Part shown: positions 16,448 to 25,241 of the stretch, in pieces | How the letters are laid out: the number at the start of each line of letters is the position of its first letter | Numbering within the stretch: the stretch's first letter is position 1 | NCBI GenBank assembly: GCA_002480565.1 | Contig: DLCK01000072.1 | Span: 108,625-172,624 of the forward strand | Source: Phycisphaerales bacterium UBA7800 | GTDB taxonomy: Bacteria; Planctomycetota; Phycisphaerae; Phycisphaerales; Phycisphaeraceae | Reading direction: 5' to 3' | Length of the DNA stretch: 64,000 nucleotides | Position numbers and translations under genes: made by a program | The notes under the pieces: generated by a model | The model's database searches: none | What the model was told of the DNA's origin: nothing | Seen by the model: the letters and a program-made list of their open reading frames with translations, nothing else

Positions 16448-17659
16448 TCACACCGGCTCGCCAGCAATTTCCTCGTCGGTGAGGTAGCATCCGGTGTCGG
16501 CTGCCCAGGGGTTGCCGGTGCTGATTTCGGCACGGGCGCGGAGACTGCCACCGCAGACATTTTTGAATCGACAAGTAGCGCATCGGCCTTCGAGCTTGTC
16601 GGTTCGGTCTTTGAGTCCTGCCATGATGGGGTCGGAGGTGTCCTGCCAGATTTCGGAGAACGGGCGATCCTTCACACAGCCAAAGGTACGGAACATGGAG
16701 AACTGGTCAGCATGGACATTGCCAAAGAAGTCGATATCCGCGATGCCCACACCGGATGAATACTTCGCCCCGCCGTTCCACTTGAGCATCTCCAAGACCT
16801 GATCGGCTCTTGGATGGTTTTCCTCTTTCATCTTCATGTACAGGTACGGCCCGTCGCAGTGGTTGTCGACAGTGAGAATTTCAACACGTTTACCTGCATC
16901 ATGAAATGCCTTGGTGCGCCGGATGATTGTGTCCATGGCGTTGCGTGACGTTTGGTGATCCATGGCATTGAGATCGACACCTCGTCCTGCTGGGCAAAGG
17001 TGATAGAAGCAGGCACGATTGATTTCTTCGCGGTCGATAAAGTCAAAAATACCGTCAAGATCTTCGCAGGTATGCCGGGTCAAGGTAAGTCTCAGGCCGA
17101 CCTTTTGGCCGACATCCACGCAATGCTTAAAGCCTTTCATGGTACGGTTAAATGCACCTTTCATGCCACGGAATTCATCATGAATTTTGGCATGAGCACT
17201 GTCGAGACTGATACCAACATAAGCGAAGTTCAAGTCTTTGAGCTTTTGAGCGGTATCGCGGTCAATGAGCGTACCGTTGGTTGACAGAACCACGTGCAGC
17301 TTTTTGGATCGTGCATACTCAGCGAGTTCAAAGATGTCTGGCCGAACCAGTGGCTCACCGCCGGAGAGCAGCAGCGCGGGGACTTTGTACTCCGCAAGGT
17401 TGTCGATGAGTTCTTTGCCCTGCTCGGTGGTCAGTTCATCAGGATACTTAAGCGCTTCGGAGTTGGTGTAACAGTGAACGCACTTGAGATTGCAGGTGCG
17501 CGTTACGTTCCAGACGACAATCGGGCGTCGTTCTTTGGCGGACTTGGCGACAGCCATCCGCTGATGTTCAGGCGGATCGATCTGGGTAATGGCTCGACCA
17601 TAGCGATGAGGTGTACTGGGTGTTTCCAGGCCACAGTAAAGAACACTGATATCGATCAC
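16448..17659 (-). CDS. ahbC: Radical SAM heme biosynthesis protein, AhbC-like (didecarboxysiroheme deacetylase)
   Basis: AhbC removes two acetate side chains from 12,18-didecarboxysiroheme to give Fe-coproporphyrin III in the siroheme-dependent heme pathway. The 403-residue protein starts MIDISVLYCGLETP and RYGR, resembling AhbC/NirJ proteins, and has the radical SAM CX3CX2C motif CNLKCVHC (C56, C60, C63), the SAM-binding LLSGGEPL, and a C-terminal SPASM-type cluster region CATCRFKNVCGGSLRARA. The closely related NirJ of heme d1 synthesis is the main alternative; neighbours ahbA-ahbB and an ahbD-like gene, and no other nir genes, favour AhbC. It is transcribed divergently from the ahbD-like gene across an FNR-type box. 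Confidence 0.8.
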   Translation of the reverse strand: MIDISVLYCGLETPSTPHRYGRAITQIDPPEHQRMAVAKSAKERRPIVVWNVTRTCNLKCVHCYTNSEALKYPDELTTEQGKELIDNLAEYKVPALLLSGGEPLVRPDIFELAEYARSKKLHVVLSTNGTLIDRDTAQKLKDLNFAYVGISLDSAHAKIHDEFRGMKGAFNRTMKGFKHCVDVGQKVGLRLTLTRHTCEDLDGIFDFIDREEINRACFYHLCPAGRGVDLNAMDHQTSRNAMDTIIRRTKAFHDAGKRVEILTVDNHCDGPYLYMKMKEENHPRADQVLEMLKWNGGAKYSSGVGIADIDFFGNVHADQFSMFRTFGCVKDRPFSEIWQDTSDPIMAGLKDRTDKLEGRCATCRFKNVCGGSLRARAEISTGNPWAADTGCYLTDEEIAGEPV

Positions 17660-17759
17660 GGCGGGTTGATCCTTTCTCAGTAGGGCTTCGAATCAGGCCA
17701 ACGTGGAGGCACTCGAAACTCAGCTCTTTTGATTATGCAAGTCAGTCAAAGCATTTACC

Positions 17760-17773
17760 TTGACGTAAATCAA
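17760..17773. promoter_or_regulatory. FNR/CRP-type regulatory box
   Basis: TTGACGTAAATCAA matches the FNR/Dnr consensus TTGAT-N4-ATCAA at 9 of 10 fixed positions. It lies in the 193-bp divergent region, about 100 bp before the ahbC start and 80 bp before the ahbD-like start. This suggests redox-dependent control of the heme genes. Confidence 0.6.
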
Positions 17774-17852
17774 TGATCTGGGGTTGATTCCCAAACTTTT
17801 TGAGGTATTCTTATCTTAATATCTTTTACCAGAAGATGCGAGACCCTACCTC

Positions 17853-19079
17853 ATGAAATTTGATTTACCCCCCGCCATGCACATGCGACCCGGTACGCAT
17901 CCGGGTGCTGCTGCCCATCATTCTGCGAGTAGTTCATTGCGTCATCCCGTGAATCACATCCCGACCGCCGGTCAACCCAAGCAGATGCCGATGATGGATT
18001 ACAAAGCCGAGGATGTGCATCACAGTCCGTTTTTAGTCTTTTATGAGACAACACGTGCGTGCGATTTGGTTTGTCAGCACTGCCGGGCATGCGCCCAATC
18101 TCAGGCACATCCCAATCAGATGTCCACGCAAACATCCAAGGCGATGATTGATGAGTTGGCCAAATTCCCCAAACCGCCGCTATTGGTGATGACCGGGGGC
18201 GATCCGCTTAAGCGACATGATATTTACGAACTCATCCGACATGGCAAATCCAAAGGTCTTCGCATTGCGATGACGCCCTCTGCCACGCCGTTGGTCACCG
18301 CTAAGGCGATTGGCGATCTGCGTGATGCGGGAGTCTCCCGTATGGCGATCAGTCTCGATGGTGCCGACGCCAAAACCCATGACGCGTTCCGTGGCATTGA
18401 TGGCATTTTCGAACGTTCACTACGCATCATCAAGGACACCCACGAAGCCGGTCTGCCCATGCAGATCAATACCACGATCACCAAACGCAATCTCCATCAA
18501 GTCGATGCCATCGCCGAATTGATTAACCGTCCTGGTGTTGTGTTATGGTCGGTGTTCTTCCTGGTCCCCGTAGGTCGTGGTCTTCGTGAACAAGGCATTG
18601 AACCTGCGCAGTATGAACAAGTATTCGAAAGACTTTGGCATCACGCCCAAACCAAGAACTATGGCGTGAAAACCACCGAAGCCCATCACTACCGCCGCTT
18701 TGTACTTCAGCAAAAAGGTGACCCGCAAGCCAACCCCACAGCCCTGGCTGGCAAACCCAAAGTCCAACGAGCACCCATTGGTATCAGTGATGGTAAAGGC
18801 GTCATGTTCATCAGTCACGTCGGCGATATGTATCCAAGCGGATTCCTGCCAATCAACTGTGGGCACTTCCCTGACAAGTCACCCATCGATGTTTACCAGA
18901 ATGACATGACATTCAAAGACCTGCGAAATCCTGACCAGTTCAGTGGCAAGTGTGGTGTCTGTGAATTCCGAAAAGTCTGTGGCGGCAGTCGCGCCCGTGC
19001 CTACGCACTGACACGTGACCCCTTGGCATCGGAGCCACATTGCGTGTACCTGCCCAAAGCATGGTCCGCGGGCAAGTAA
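17853..19079 (+). CDS. Radical SAM/SPASM protein, AhbD-like heme synthase candidate
   Basis: The 408-residue protein has a roughly 55-residue His/Pro-rich N-terminal extension, then CDLVCQHC (C70, C74, C77; CX3CX2C), the SAM motif VMTGGDPLKR, and a C-terminal SPASM-like cysteine region CGVCEFRKVCGGSRARAY. In the Ahb pathway AhbD oxidatively decarboxylates Fe-coproporphyrin III to heme b. Features such as SVFFLVPVGRG, KTTEAHHYRR and GDMYPSGFLPI are those of the TIGR04053-type radical SAM subfamily, so it may be a close relative and not a textbook AhbD. Neighbourhood with ahbC and ahbA-ahbB supports a heme role. Confidence 0.72.
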   Translation: MKFDLPPAMHMRPGTHPGAAAHHSASSSLRHPVNHIPTAGQPKQMPMMDYKAEDVHHSPFLVFYETTRACDLVCQHCRACAQSQAHPNQMSTQTSKAMIDELAKFPKPPLLVMTGGDPLKRHDIYELIRHGKSKGLRIAMTPSATPLVTAKAIGDLRDAGVSRMAISLDGADAKTHDAFRGIDGIFERSLRIIKDTHEAGLPMQINTTITKRNLHQVDAIAELINRPGVVLWSVFFLVPVGRGLREQGIEPAQYEQVFERLWHHAQTKNYGVKTTEAHHYRRFVLQQKGDPQANPTALAGKPKVQRAPIGISDGKGVMFISHVGDMYPSGFLPINCGHFPDKSPIDVYQNDMTFKDLRNPDQFSGKCGVCEFRKVCGGSRARAYALTRDPLASEPHCVYLPKAWSAGK

Positions 19080-19130
19080 CTTTGTGCCACTGTCGTCAAA
19101 CATTTTAAATCAACCGAAAGCTTAAAGTTA

Positions 19131-19250
19131 CTCAATTCATTTTTTACCGCTTAGACGCCATGAAGCTCAGTACAAACCGAGAATAAACCGGTGAATATCT
19201 CTGCCTTATTTAGCTTGGCGTTCTTGGCGTCTTGGCGGTGAAATAATTGA
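19131..19250. repeat. CCGCCAAGACGCCAAG-type 120-bp palindromic element
   Basis: It runs from CTCAATTCAT (19131) and a decayed left arm (TTTTTACCGCTTAGACGCCA) to the right arm AGCTTGGCGTTCTTGGCGTC and TTGGCGGTGAAATAATTGA (to 19250). A second copy of nearly the same length, with the same internal CTCTGCCTTATTTAGC-like segment, is at 58121-58244. It fills most of the gap between the ahbD-like gene and the ahbA-ahbB fusion. Confidence 0.85.
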
Positions 19251-19293
19251 TACTGGTTATTCGAAAACCTCAACGGATCAAAGGCAACACCTC

Positions 19294-20334
19294 ATGCCCG
19301 AATCACTGACACTATGCGACCTTGATGCAAAACTGCTCAACCGCATTCAATCTTCGATCCCCTTAACTGCGACTCCCTTCGCCACACTTGCAGAGGAGTT
19401 GGGCGTTGACGAGTCGACCTGTATCGAACGCCTGCATGTCTTACGACATGATCTGAATTACATCCGCCAAATCTCGCCCATTTTCGACACCCATGCACTG
19501 GGCTATCAATCGAGCTTGGTAGCTGCAAAAGTCGCACCTGAAAAAATCGAACATGCAGTCAAAGTCATCAACAGTCATCCGGGCGTGTCCCACAATTACC
19601 AACGGGATCATGCGTTTAATCTCTGGTACACCGTTGCAGTGAGTCCGGACAGTCCATTGGGGTTGGAGAAAACCGTCGAAAAATTACATGAACTTTCCGG
19701 TGCCCAGTCCACACGATTGCTCCCGACACTTAAGCTTTACAAAATCGGTGTGAAGCTCAACATGGGTAACACCCAAAACGACTCGCCCAAAGCCAACCAT
19801 TTTACGCAGGCTGATCGGGATCAGAAATCAACGCCGTTAACGCAATTGGATCGTGAGTTAATCCGTGTCCTGCAACAAGATTTACCCCTTGTTTCAAGAC
19901 CTTTTAACGCAATAGCCAAGCAAGTGGGTTGTACCGTGCAGGACTTACTTGATGCCTGTCAACGGTACCTAGACCGCAAACAGATGCGCCGGTTCAGCGC
20001 GGTGTTACATCATCGCAAAGCAGGTTTTGGTGCCAATGCTATGGGGGTTTGGCAGTGTCCTGAAAACCAAATCGATGAGATGGGAAGCAAGTGTGCAGCC
20101 TTTGACGAAGTAAGTCATTGCTATCACCGCCCTGCTTATGACGACCTGCCCTACACACTCTACACCATGGTGCATGGCAAGACCCCTGAAGATGCGCTAG
20201 ATGTCTTAAAGCGCATCCAGAAAGTCACCGGCATCCAAAACTACAGTGCGCTTTGGAGTACCAAAGAATTCAAGAAAGTCCGCGTACAATATTTCACGGA
20301 TGATCAAGCGCAGTGGGAAGCACAGAACGGTTAA
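19294..20334 (+). CDS. Siroheme decarboxylase, AhbA-AhbB fusion (Lrp/AsnC-like)
   Basis: AhbA and AhbB form a heterodimer that decarboxylates siroheme to 12,18-didecarboxysiroheme, the first step of the alternative heme route. This single 346-residue protein has two tandem copies of the Lrp/AsnC-like unit. Copy one is about residues 6-155 (LCDLDAKLLNRIQSSIPL helix-turn-helix, then HNYQRDHAFNLWYTVAV). Copy two is about 182-340 (LTQLDRELIRVLQQDLPLV, then SHCYHRPAYDDLPYTLYTMV, a motif typical of these decarboxylases). The linker is polar. Being a fusion, it should work as a built-in heterodimer. A role as an Lrp-type regulator is less likely given the motifs and the ahbC and ahbD-like neighbours. 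Confidence 0.85.
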   Translation: MPESLTLCDLDAKLLNRIQSSIPLTATPFATLAEELGVDESTCIERLHVLRHDLNYIRQISPIFDTHALGYQSSLVAAKVAPEKIEHAVKVINSHPGVSHNYQRDHAFNLWYTVAVSPDSPLGLEKTVEKLHELSGAQSTRLLPTLKLYKIGVKLNMGNTQNDSPKANHFTQADRDQKSTPLTQLDRELIRVLQQDLPLVSRPFNAIAKQVGCTVQDLLDACQRYLDRKQMRRFSAVLHHRKAGFGANAMGVWQCPENQIDEMGSKCAAFDEVSHCYHRPAYDDLPYTLYTMVHGKTPEDALDVLKRIQKVTGIQNYSALWSTKEFKKVRVQYFTDDQAQWEAQNG

Positions 20335-20340
20335 TCAAGA

Positions 20341-20916
20341 TCACCTAATTGAATCCCATAATGCATCATCATGTTTGGGAGGAAAATCTCTTGGCAACTT
20401 CTCCCATTCCAAACCGGGACGATTTTTTAAATCCAATACTTTGTCAATTACATCTGAAAATTTGAGAATTGACTTGGGAAATTTATTGTCGAAATATGAC
20501 GACTTGGTTTTACCATTTTGGTGTCTTAACAAAACCCATTGAATTCCATCATGCCATTGTCCAATGTACTTTTTTCTTAACCGACGAATTTCATTGCTTT
20601 GTAATAATTTCAGTATCTGAGAAATTTCATCATTGCTTAATTCAAATACCGTTCTTTCCCAAGCAATTGTTTTCCAGGGAACGCCCCTTCTAACAATGAC
20701 GCATTTTCGAGTATTAATTCCGACGCGAATTGTTTCAAGTCCTTCTGCGCCACTTCCTCTACCAAACTCTATAAATGTTCTGTCTTTTACAAGCGCATCA
20801 TTAACTTGATGCTGATCATGCGTAAGTACTGTATCGTCGATACAAAAACGACCATCATAAATAAAAATATTTGTCGTCCAGCACAAAATTAAACCGGGCA
20901 CTAGCAATATTGACAT
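20341..20916 (-). CDS. Hypothetical protein with N-terminal membrane anchor
   Basis: I do not recognise this 191-residue protein. Residues 1-20 (MSILLVPGLILCWTTNIFIY) are hydrophobic and could be a signal anchor or uncleaved signal. The rest is a mixed alpha/beta sequence rich in Lys, Asp and Trp, with no clear motif. The gene is visibly more A+T rich than its neighbours, with runs such as TTTATTGTCG and ATAAATAAAAATATTTG, which may mark recent acquisition or relaxed selection. It converges on the ahbA-ahbB gene with a 6-bp gap. Confidence 0.6.
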   Translation of the reverse strand: MSILLVPGLILCWTTNIFIYDGRFCIDDTVLTHDQHQVNDALVKDRTFIEFGRGSGAEGLETIRVGINTRKCVIVRRGVPWKTIAWERTVFELSNDEISQILKLLQSNEIRRLRKKYIGQWHDGIQWVLLRHQNGKTKSSYFDNKFPKSILKFSDVIDKVLDLKNRPGLEWEKLPRDFPPKHDDALWDSIR

Positions 20917-20974
20917 ACTTCCCCCTGTATCTCTGTGGTTAAGCCATCAAAGCTTGATCACAAAACTCAATCAC

Positions 20975-22618
20975 TCAATCCACCACCGGCAGCAATTCCG
21001 GTTCGGACTTGCCACGTTGCCAGACATCGTGAACACGGAAAGACTTCACAGCAGCCGGGCAGTCGCTGCGGTAATGTGTGCCACGGGATTCACATCGCCA
21101 TCTTGCAGCTTCGGTCATCAGTGCACCGACGAGCAGCATGTTCTGCACTTCCCACCCATCGCGGTCGTCGAAGATTTTATCCAAGGTGTAGCGTCCCCAG
21201 AACTCAAACATTTCTGAGACTTCAGCTAAGCGTTTGCCTTCGCGTTCAATGCCCACGTGTCGCCACATGACACTTCGCAGTGATGAACGAACGTCGTGCA
21301 GGTCCAGTTCTGAACGTTCGGAAAGGCGGATGTCGGAGATGATTTTCATCGGTCCCTGGCCGGCATCTTCAAACATTTCCTGGCAGGTATCGCCGCAAAT
21401 CTTCCCGAAGACCAGACCTTCAAGCAGCGAGTTACTGGCAAGACGGTTGGCACCATGCAGTCCGGTGGCAGAGACTTCACCACAGGCATAAAGTCCGTGC
21501 AATGAGGTCCGACCGCAGTTGTCCGTACGGATGCCGCCGACCATGTAATGTGCTGAGGGGTGAATGGGAATCGGATCTTTGGCAGGATCAATCCCAAACT
21601 TGCCAAGGAGTTTGTAAATCCCCGGGAAGCGTTTGGCAAAGCGTTCGCCCCCCAGATGACGACAGTCCAGATACACATGGGTGTGATTGGTTTTGGCCAT
21701 CTGTGCGAGGATCGCGCGGCTGACGATATCACGCGGCGCTAACTCGGCCATGTCGTGATAGCCGACCATGAAACGTTCACCATGACAGTCGATCAAGTAT
21801 GCACCTTCACCGCGGACCGCTTCGGTGATTAGACTTCGCGCAGCACCTGCGATGTAGAGCGTAGTGGGGTGAAACTGCATGAACGCCATGTCCTGCAACG
21901 TCACGCCAGCACGATAGGCAATGGCTAACCCGTCACCTGTGGAAACGCGCGGGTTGGTCGACTCGCGGTAGACCTGCCCTGCCCCGCCGGATGCGATGAT
22001 GGTTGCCTTGGCCCAGATGACCTGCAAGCCGTACTTGGGATGATGGGTGATGGCACCAAGACAACGCGGCGTGCCGTTGTCAGAAGTGATCAGGTCCAGC
22101 ACAAAACAGTTGGAAAACAAGCGGATATTTTCAGTCTCGCGAATCTTGCAATCCAGCGTGGTGGACAGCTCCATACCGGTCGCATCACCATCGCTATGCA
22201 GGATGCGATGCGCCGAGTGTCCCCCTTCGCGTCCCAGTGCCGGCTTGTCACCATCCATGTCAAAGTTCATACCCCACTGCTGCAATTCAGCAATGCGTTG
22301 CGGAGCATGTTCGACCACCTGCTTAACGATTGGCCGATCACATAGATCCGCCCCGGCAATCAACGTATCCTCAACATGGGATTGGAACGAATCCGATTGG
22401 TCTGTCACTGCTGCGACACCACCTTGAGCGTAGTAGGTATTGCAATCCTTGATCTCGCCCTTGGAGGCAATGATCACATCACCATGTGCCGATGCCGCAA
22501 GCGCAGCACGATGACCAGCAACACCTGTGCCAATCACCAACACGTCCGTGAACATGTGTGGCAAAAGTGCAGAGCGAAATGGGATCAAATAACGACGTTC
22601 GTTAAAGACTGCGTGCAT
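20975..22618 (-). CDS. nadB: L-aspartate oxidase NadB
   Basis: NadB oxidises L-aspartate to iminoaspartate with FAD, the first step of de novo NAD synthesis; fumarate can replace O2 as acceptor under anoxia. The 547-residue protein has the FAD dinucleotide motif VIGTGVAGHRAA, the YYAQGGVAAV loop, GREGGHSAHRILH, the FHPTTLY and EAVRGEGAYL active-site segments, and CGEVSATGLHGANRLASNSLLEGLVFG. Length is typical. The N-terminus carries about 22 residues before the FAD strand, so a later start (Met22, 22555) is possible. A palindromic repeat lies directly upstream. Confidence 0.94.
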   Translation of the reverse strand: MHAVFNERRYLIPFRSALLPHMFTDVLVIGTGVAGHRAALAASAHGDVIIASKGEIKDCNTYYAQGGVAAVTDQSDSFQSHVEDTLIAGADLCDRPIVKQVVEHAPQRIAELQQWGMNFDMDGDKPALGREGGHSAHRILHSDGDATGMELSTTLDCKIRETENIRLFSNCFVLDLITSDNGTPRCLGAITHHPKYGLQVIWAKATIIASGGAGQVYRESTNPRVSTGDGLAIAYRAGVTLQDMAFMQFHPTTLYIAGAARSLITEAVRGEGAYLIDCHGERFMVGYHDMAELAPRDIVSRAILAQMAKTNHTHVYLDCRHLGGERFAKRFPGIYKLLGKFGIDPAKDPIPIHPSAHYMVGGIRTDNCGRTSLHGLYACGEVSATGLHGANRLASNSLLEGLVFGKICGDTCQEMFEDAGQGPMKIISDIRLSERSELDLHDVRSSLRSVMWRHVGIEREGKRLAEVSEMFEFWGRYTLDKIFDDRDGWEVQNMLLVGALMTEAARWRCESRGTHYRSDCPAAVKSFRVHDVWQRGKSEPELLPVVD

Positions 22619-22621
22619 TTT

Positions 22622-22728
22622 TACAGGGATTAGTGATTAGGGATTAGGGATTAGGTAAAAGACAAATAAAACCATATCGGTTTCAACGGCATCACCCTAA
22701 TCACTAATCACTAATCACTAATCACTCT
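22622..22728. repeat. GATTAGTGATTAGG-type palindromic repeat upstream of nadB
   Basis: The left arm GGGATTAGTGATTAGGGATT and more (22626-22652) pairs with the right arm CCCTAATCACTAATCACTAA and more (22695-22725), around an AT-rich 40-bp centre. Both arms are themselves tandem runs of a 7-bp unit. It occupies the whole gap between the LEA14-like gene and nadB. Confidence 0.88.
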
Positions 22729-22730
22729 CC

Positions 22731-23228
22731 TTACATCTGCCCTTGAAGGTCAAAAGCCGCAGACGGTAACGGCACGTTTGAGTCGGTGAGTAGTTTACGG
22801 AATTCGCCGGGAGGTTGATAGGTGATACTACCTTTAGTCGACCAACTCGTCCCCGCTGAGACCTGTTCACTGGTGACGATGACCACGGGAATGATGACCG
22901 TCTGAGACAATAAGGCAGGTGCGGTTCGGTGAAGCAGGTAGTTGGTTGATGCTGTGCCATGGCCATCAATGTCTAACATTAGAGTGGATTCAACCAACGG
23001 CAATGGCGTGGTGTTGGGATTGGTGATTGTCAAGATCACTTCAAATTGCGCAGCTTCATCACTTTGCTTAACAAGCTTCACTTGAGCGGATTCAACGACA
23101 ATCGGTGAAAGCGCCGGTTCCTTGAACTTGTCGACAGCTTTACAGCCAATCTGTGCCAACGTCAGTGAAACACCCAGCATGGCCAACATGACCCAGCCGG
23201 ACTTTTCCCATTTAATCTTCGTGTTCAT
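22731..23228 (-). CDS. LEA14-like (WHy domain) lipoprotein
   Basis: The 165-residue protein from the ATG at 23228 has an N-terminal signal with the lipobox-like AQIGC, placing it in a membrane as a lipoprotein. The mature part resembles the LEA type 2/WHy beta-sandwich: a segment EVILTITNPNTTPLPLVEST and a downstream LMLDIDG, as in LEA14 proteins. These are linked to desiccation or stress tolerance, but the bacterial role is not settled. A TTG three codons upstream (23237) abuts the cstA stop; the genes form one unit with cstA. Confidence 0.7.
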   Translation of the reverse strand: MNTKIKWEKSGWVMLAMLGVSLTLAQIGCKAVDKFKEPALSPIVVESAQVKLVKQSDEAAQFEVILTITNPNTTPLPLVESTLMLDIDGHGTASTNYLLHRTAPALLSQTVIIPVVIVTSEQVSAGTSWSTKGSITYQPPGEFRKLLTDSNVPLPSAAFDLQGQM

Positions 23229-23237
23229 CTTTAACAA

Positions 23238-25118
23238 TTAACCTTTCACCGCGCCATGTGAGACATCGGTTTTTGATACTTTTTCAGTTGCGGTTCGTTC
23301 GAGAACACCTCGAACCCCCGGCAGTAAAATCAAGCCCTCAACGATCATCCAGGCTTCCAAAATTAACGTACAGATACCTATGATAATCAATGGCCAGTTT
23401 TTTGTATCGGCATGCATCCAATCCGGCAAAGTTGTCATTAACGCCCACGCTGGCATCGCCAACATAAACAGCAACGGCAAGACCAGAAAATAGACCGGCT
23501 TGTTGCGACGCCAAAGGTAAAACATGATTACCAGGAACGCCAAACCGCCGAGTAATTGATTCGTCGCCCCGAACATCGGCCAGAGAATCAAACCGCCTTT
23601 ACCGGCCTGAGCCCAACTCCACGCACCGCCGCCGGGAGGTGCTGCTGCAATGGCAATACCTAAGACCACCGCGAAAATCGTCGCCCCATGTTTATTGGTC
23701 AACCACACCAACGGATTAAGTGACACGCCGCCTTGGTATTGACGATGTTCCGGCAAAAAGGAACCGGCCAACTCCTGCACCACGTAACGTTGCAGTCGAC
23801 AAGCCGTATCCAAGGTCGTCCCTGCAAAGGAAGCAACCAACACGCCAAGCAATGCCACCGACACGTTGGCAGGAAGCCCCATTGCCTTGAGGAAGTTGGC
23901 CCCACCATCGACAAAGGCGCTGACCTTGGCGCCCAGACTGTTGGCACCACCCCATGTGGCGTAACGCATCAACCATGCGTCCTGGCCGGTGAGAATTGTC
24001 CCGGTCTTATTCATTGCGCCAAGACCGATCCCTGCTGCACAGGCGCAGATGACGATGGTTGCCAGGAAGCCTTCGGTGAGCATTGATCCATAGCCAACCA
24101 TCCGAGCATCGGTTTCGGACTTGAGTTGCTTGGAACTTGTGCCACTGGAGACCAGGCAGTGAAACCCGCTGATCGCACCGCAGGCGACGGTGATAAACAG
24201 GAATGGGAAGATTGCCGGCGCGCCTTGAGGATTTTGATTGACCATTGGCGCAACCATTTCCAATGTCGGTCGAACACCGTCATCCGTAACGGGTGCGCCT
24301 CCGAAAAATGCAGCGAAGACCAGTCCAGCGACAACCAATCCCAAAGCACTGATCAGTTGCAGTGAGTTAATGTAGTCGCGCGGTTGAAGCAATAGCCACA
24401 CGGGTAACACCGATGCGACGTAGGAATAAACCAACAGAATGATCACCCATGTGATGATCGACAAAGATGCAAGTGACAGGTTCCATTGATGCAAAAATCC
24501 GCGGTCGCCATAGATCACCGAGACATACATCAATGCCAACGTAATCAGTGACGGGACAAACAATCCAAGACCTTTGCGATACAGCAAAAATCCAATCGCA
24601 ACCGCCAATGGGATTTGAATCAGACAAGGGATGATCGATTGCGGGTACATCTTGAATACCGCAGCAATCACCAATCCAAAAATGGCAAGCACGATGGTCA
24701 ATGCCATAAACAGCACCAACAGGAACAGGACTTTCACACGGGCATTAAGCAGTCGCCCTGCAATTTCGCCAACGGTCTTACCATCATTGCGGAGACTGAC
24801 CACCAGTGAGCCAAAGTCATGCACGGCGCCGATGAAGATGCTGCCGAACACCACCCAGAGTAATGCAGGCAACCATCCCCAGATCACTGCGATGGCTGGC
24901 CCGACAATCGGCCCGGTTCCTGCAATGGAAGTAAAGTGATGGCCGAACACAATGCTCTTAAGCGTTGGGACGTAGTCTTTGCCATCGTTGAGTCGATTTG
25001 ACGGGCATGTAGTATCGGCACATAGATTGAAAATCTTATTGCCCAACCATCTGCCATAGGTGTAATAGGCGATGATAAACGCAACACCGCTGCCAACTGC
25101 GATCATGAGGGTTTGCAT
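23238..25118 (-). CDS. cstA: CstA-family carbon starvation protein / peptide or pyruvate transporter
   Basis: CstA-family proteins are large inner-membrane transporters induced by carbon limitation; characterised members import peptides or pyruvate. The 626-residue protein has many hydrophobic segments and family signatures: TCPSNRLNDGKDYVPT, FGHHFTSIAGTGPIVGPAIA near the N-terminus, VHDFGSLVVSLRNDG, GFHCLVSSGTSSKQL, and FGATNQLLGGLAF towards the C-terminus. Length is within the family range (CstA about 700, shorter variants about 600). The substrate is not predictable. Confidence 0.9.
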   Translation of the reverse strand: MQTLMIAVGSGVAFIIAYYTYGRWLGNKIFNLCADTTCPSNRLNDGKDYVPTLKSIVFGHHFTSIAGTGPIVGPAIAVIWGWLPALLWVVFGSIFIGAVHDFGSLVVSLRNDGKTVGEIAGRLLNARVKVLFLLVLFMALTIVLAIFGLVIAAVFKMYPQSIIPCLIQIPLAVAIGFLLYRKGLGLFVPSLITLALMYVSVIYGDRGFLHQWNLSLASLSIITWVIILLVYSYVASVLPVWLLLQPRDYINSLQLISALGLVVAGLVFAAFFGGAPVTDDGVRPTLEMVAPMVNQNPQGAPAIFPFLFITVACGAISGFHCLVSSGTSSKQLKSETDARMVGYGSMLTEGFLATIVICACAAGIGLGAMNKTGTILTGQDAWLMRYATWGGANSLGAKVSAFVDGGANFLKAMGLPANVSVALLGVLVASFAGTTLDTACRLQRYVVQELAGSFLPEHRQYQGGVSLNPLVWLTNKHGATIFAVVLGIAIAAAPPGGGAWSWAQAGKGGLILWPMFGATNQLLGGLAFLVIMFYLWRRNKPVYFLVLPLLFMLAMPAWALMTTLPDWMHADTKNWPLIIIGICTLILEAWMIVEGLILLPGVRGVLERTATEKVSKTDVSHGAVKG

Positions 25119-25241
25119 GAGGAACGAACCTATGGATCGGGTTTAATGGAATCAAGCACTAAGACAATTCGCATTGTAGCGAAAAACACAGACCAATTAA
25201 TCACAAATTGACATTATGACCAAGAGGACAAGTCGATATTT

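Noticed and set aside
19294..20334. Lrp/AsnC-family transcription regulator
   Set aside because: The duplicated architecture, the SHCYHRP-type motif and the ahb neighbours indicate siroheme decarboxylase, though DNA-binding-like helices remain.
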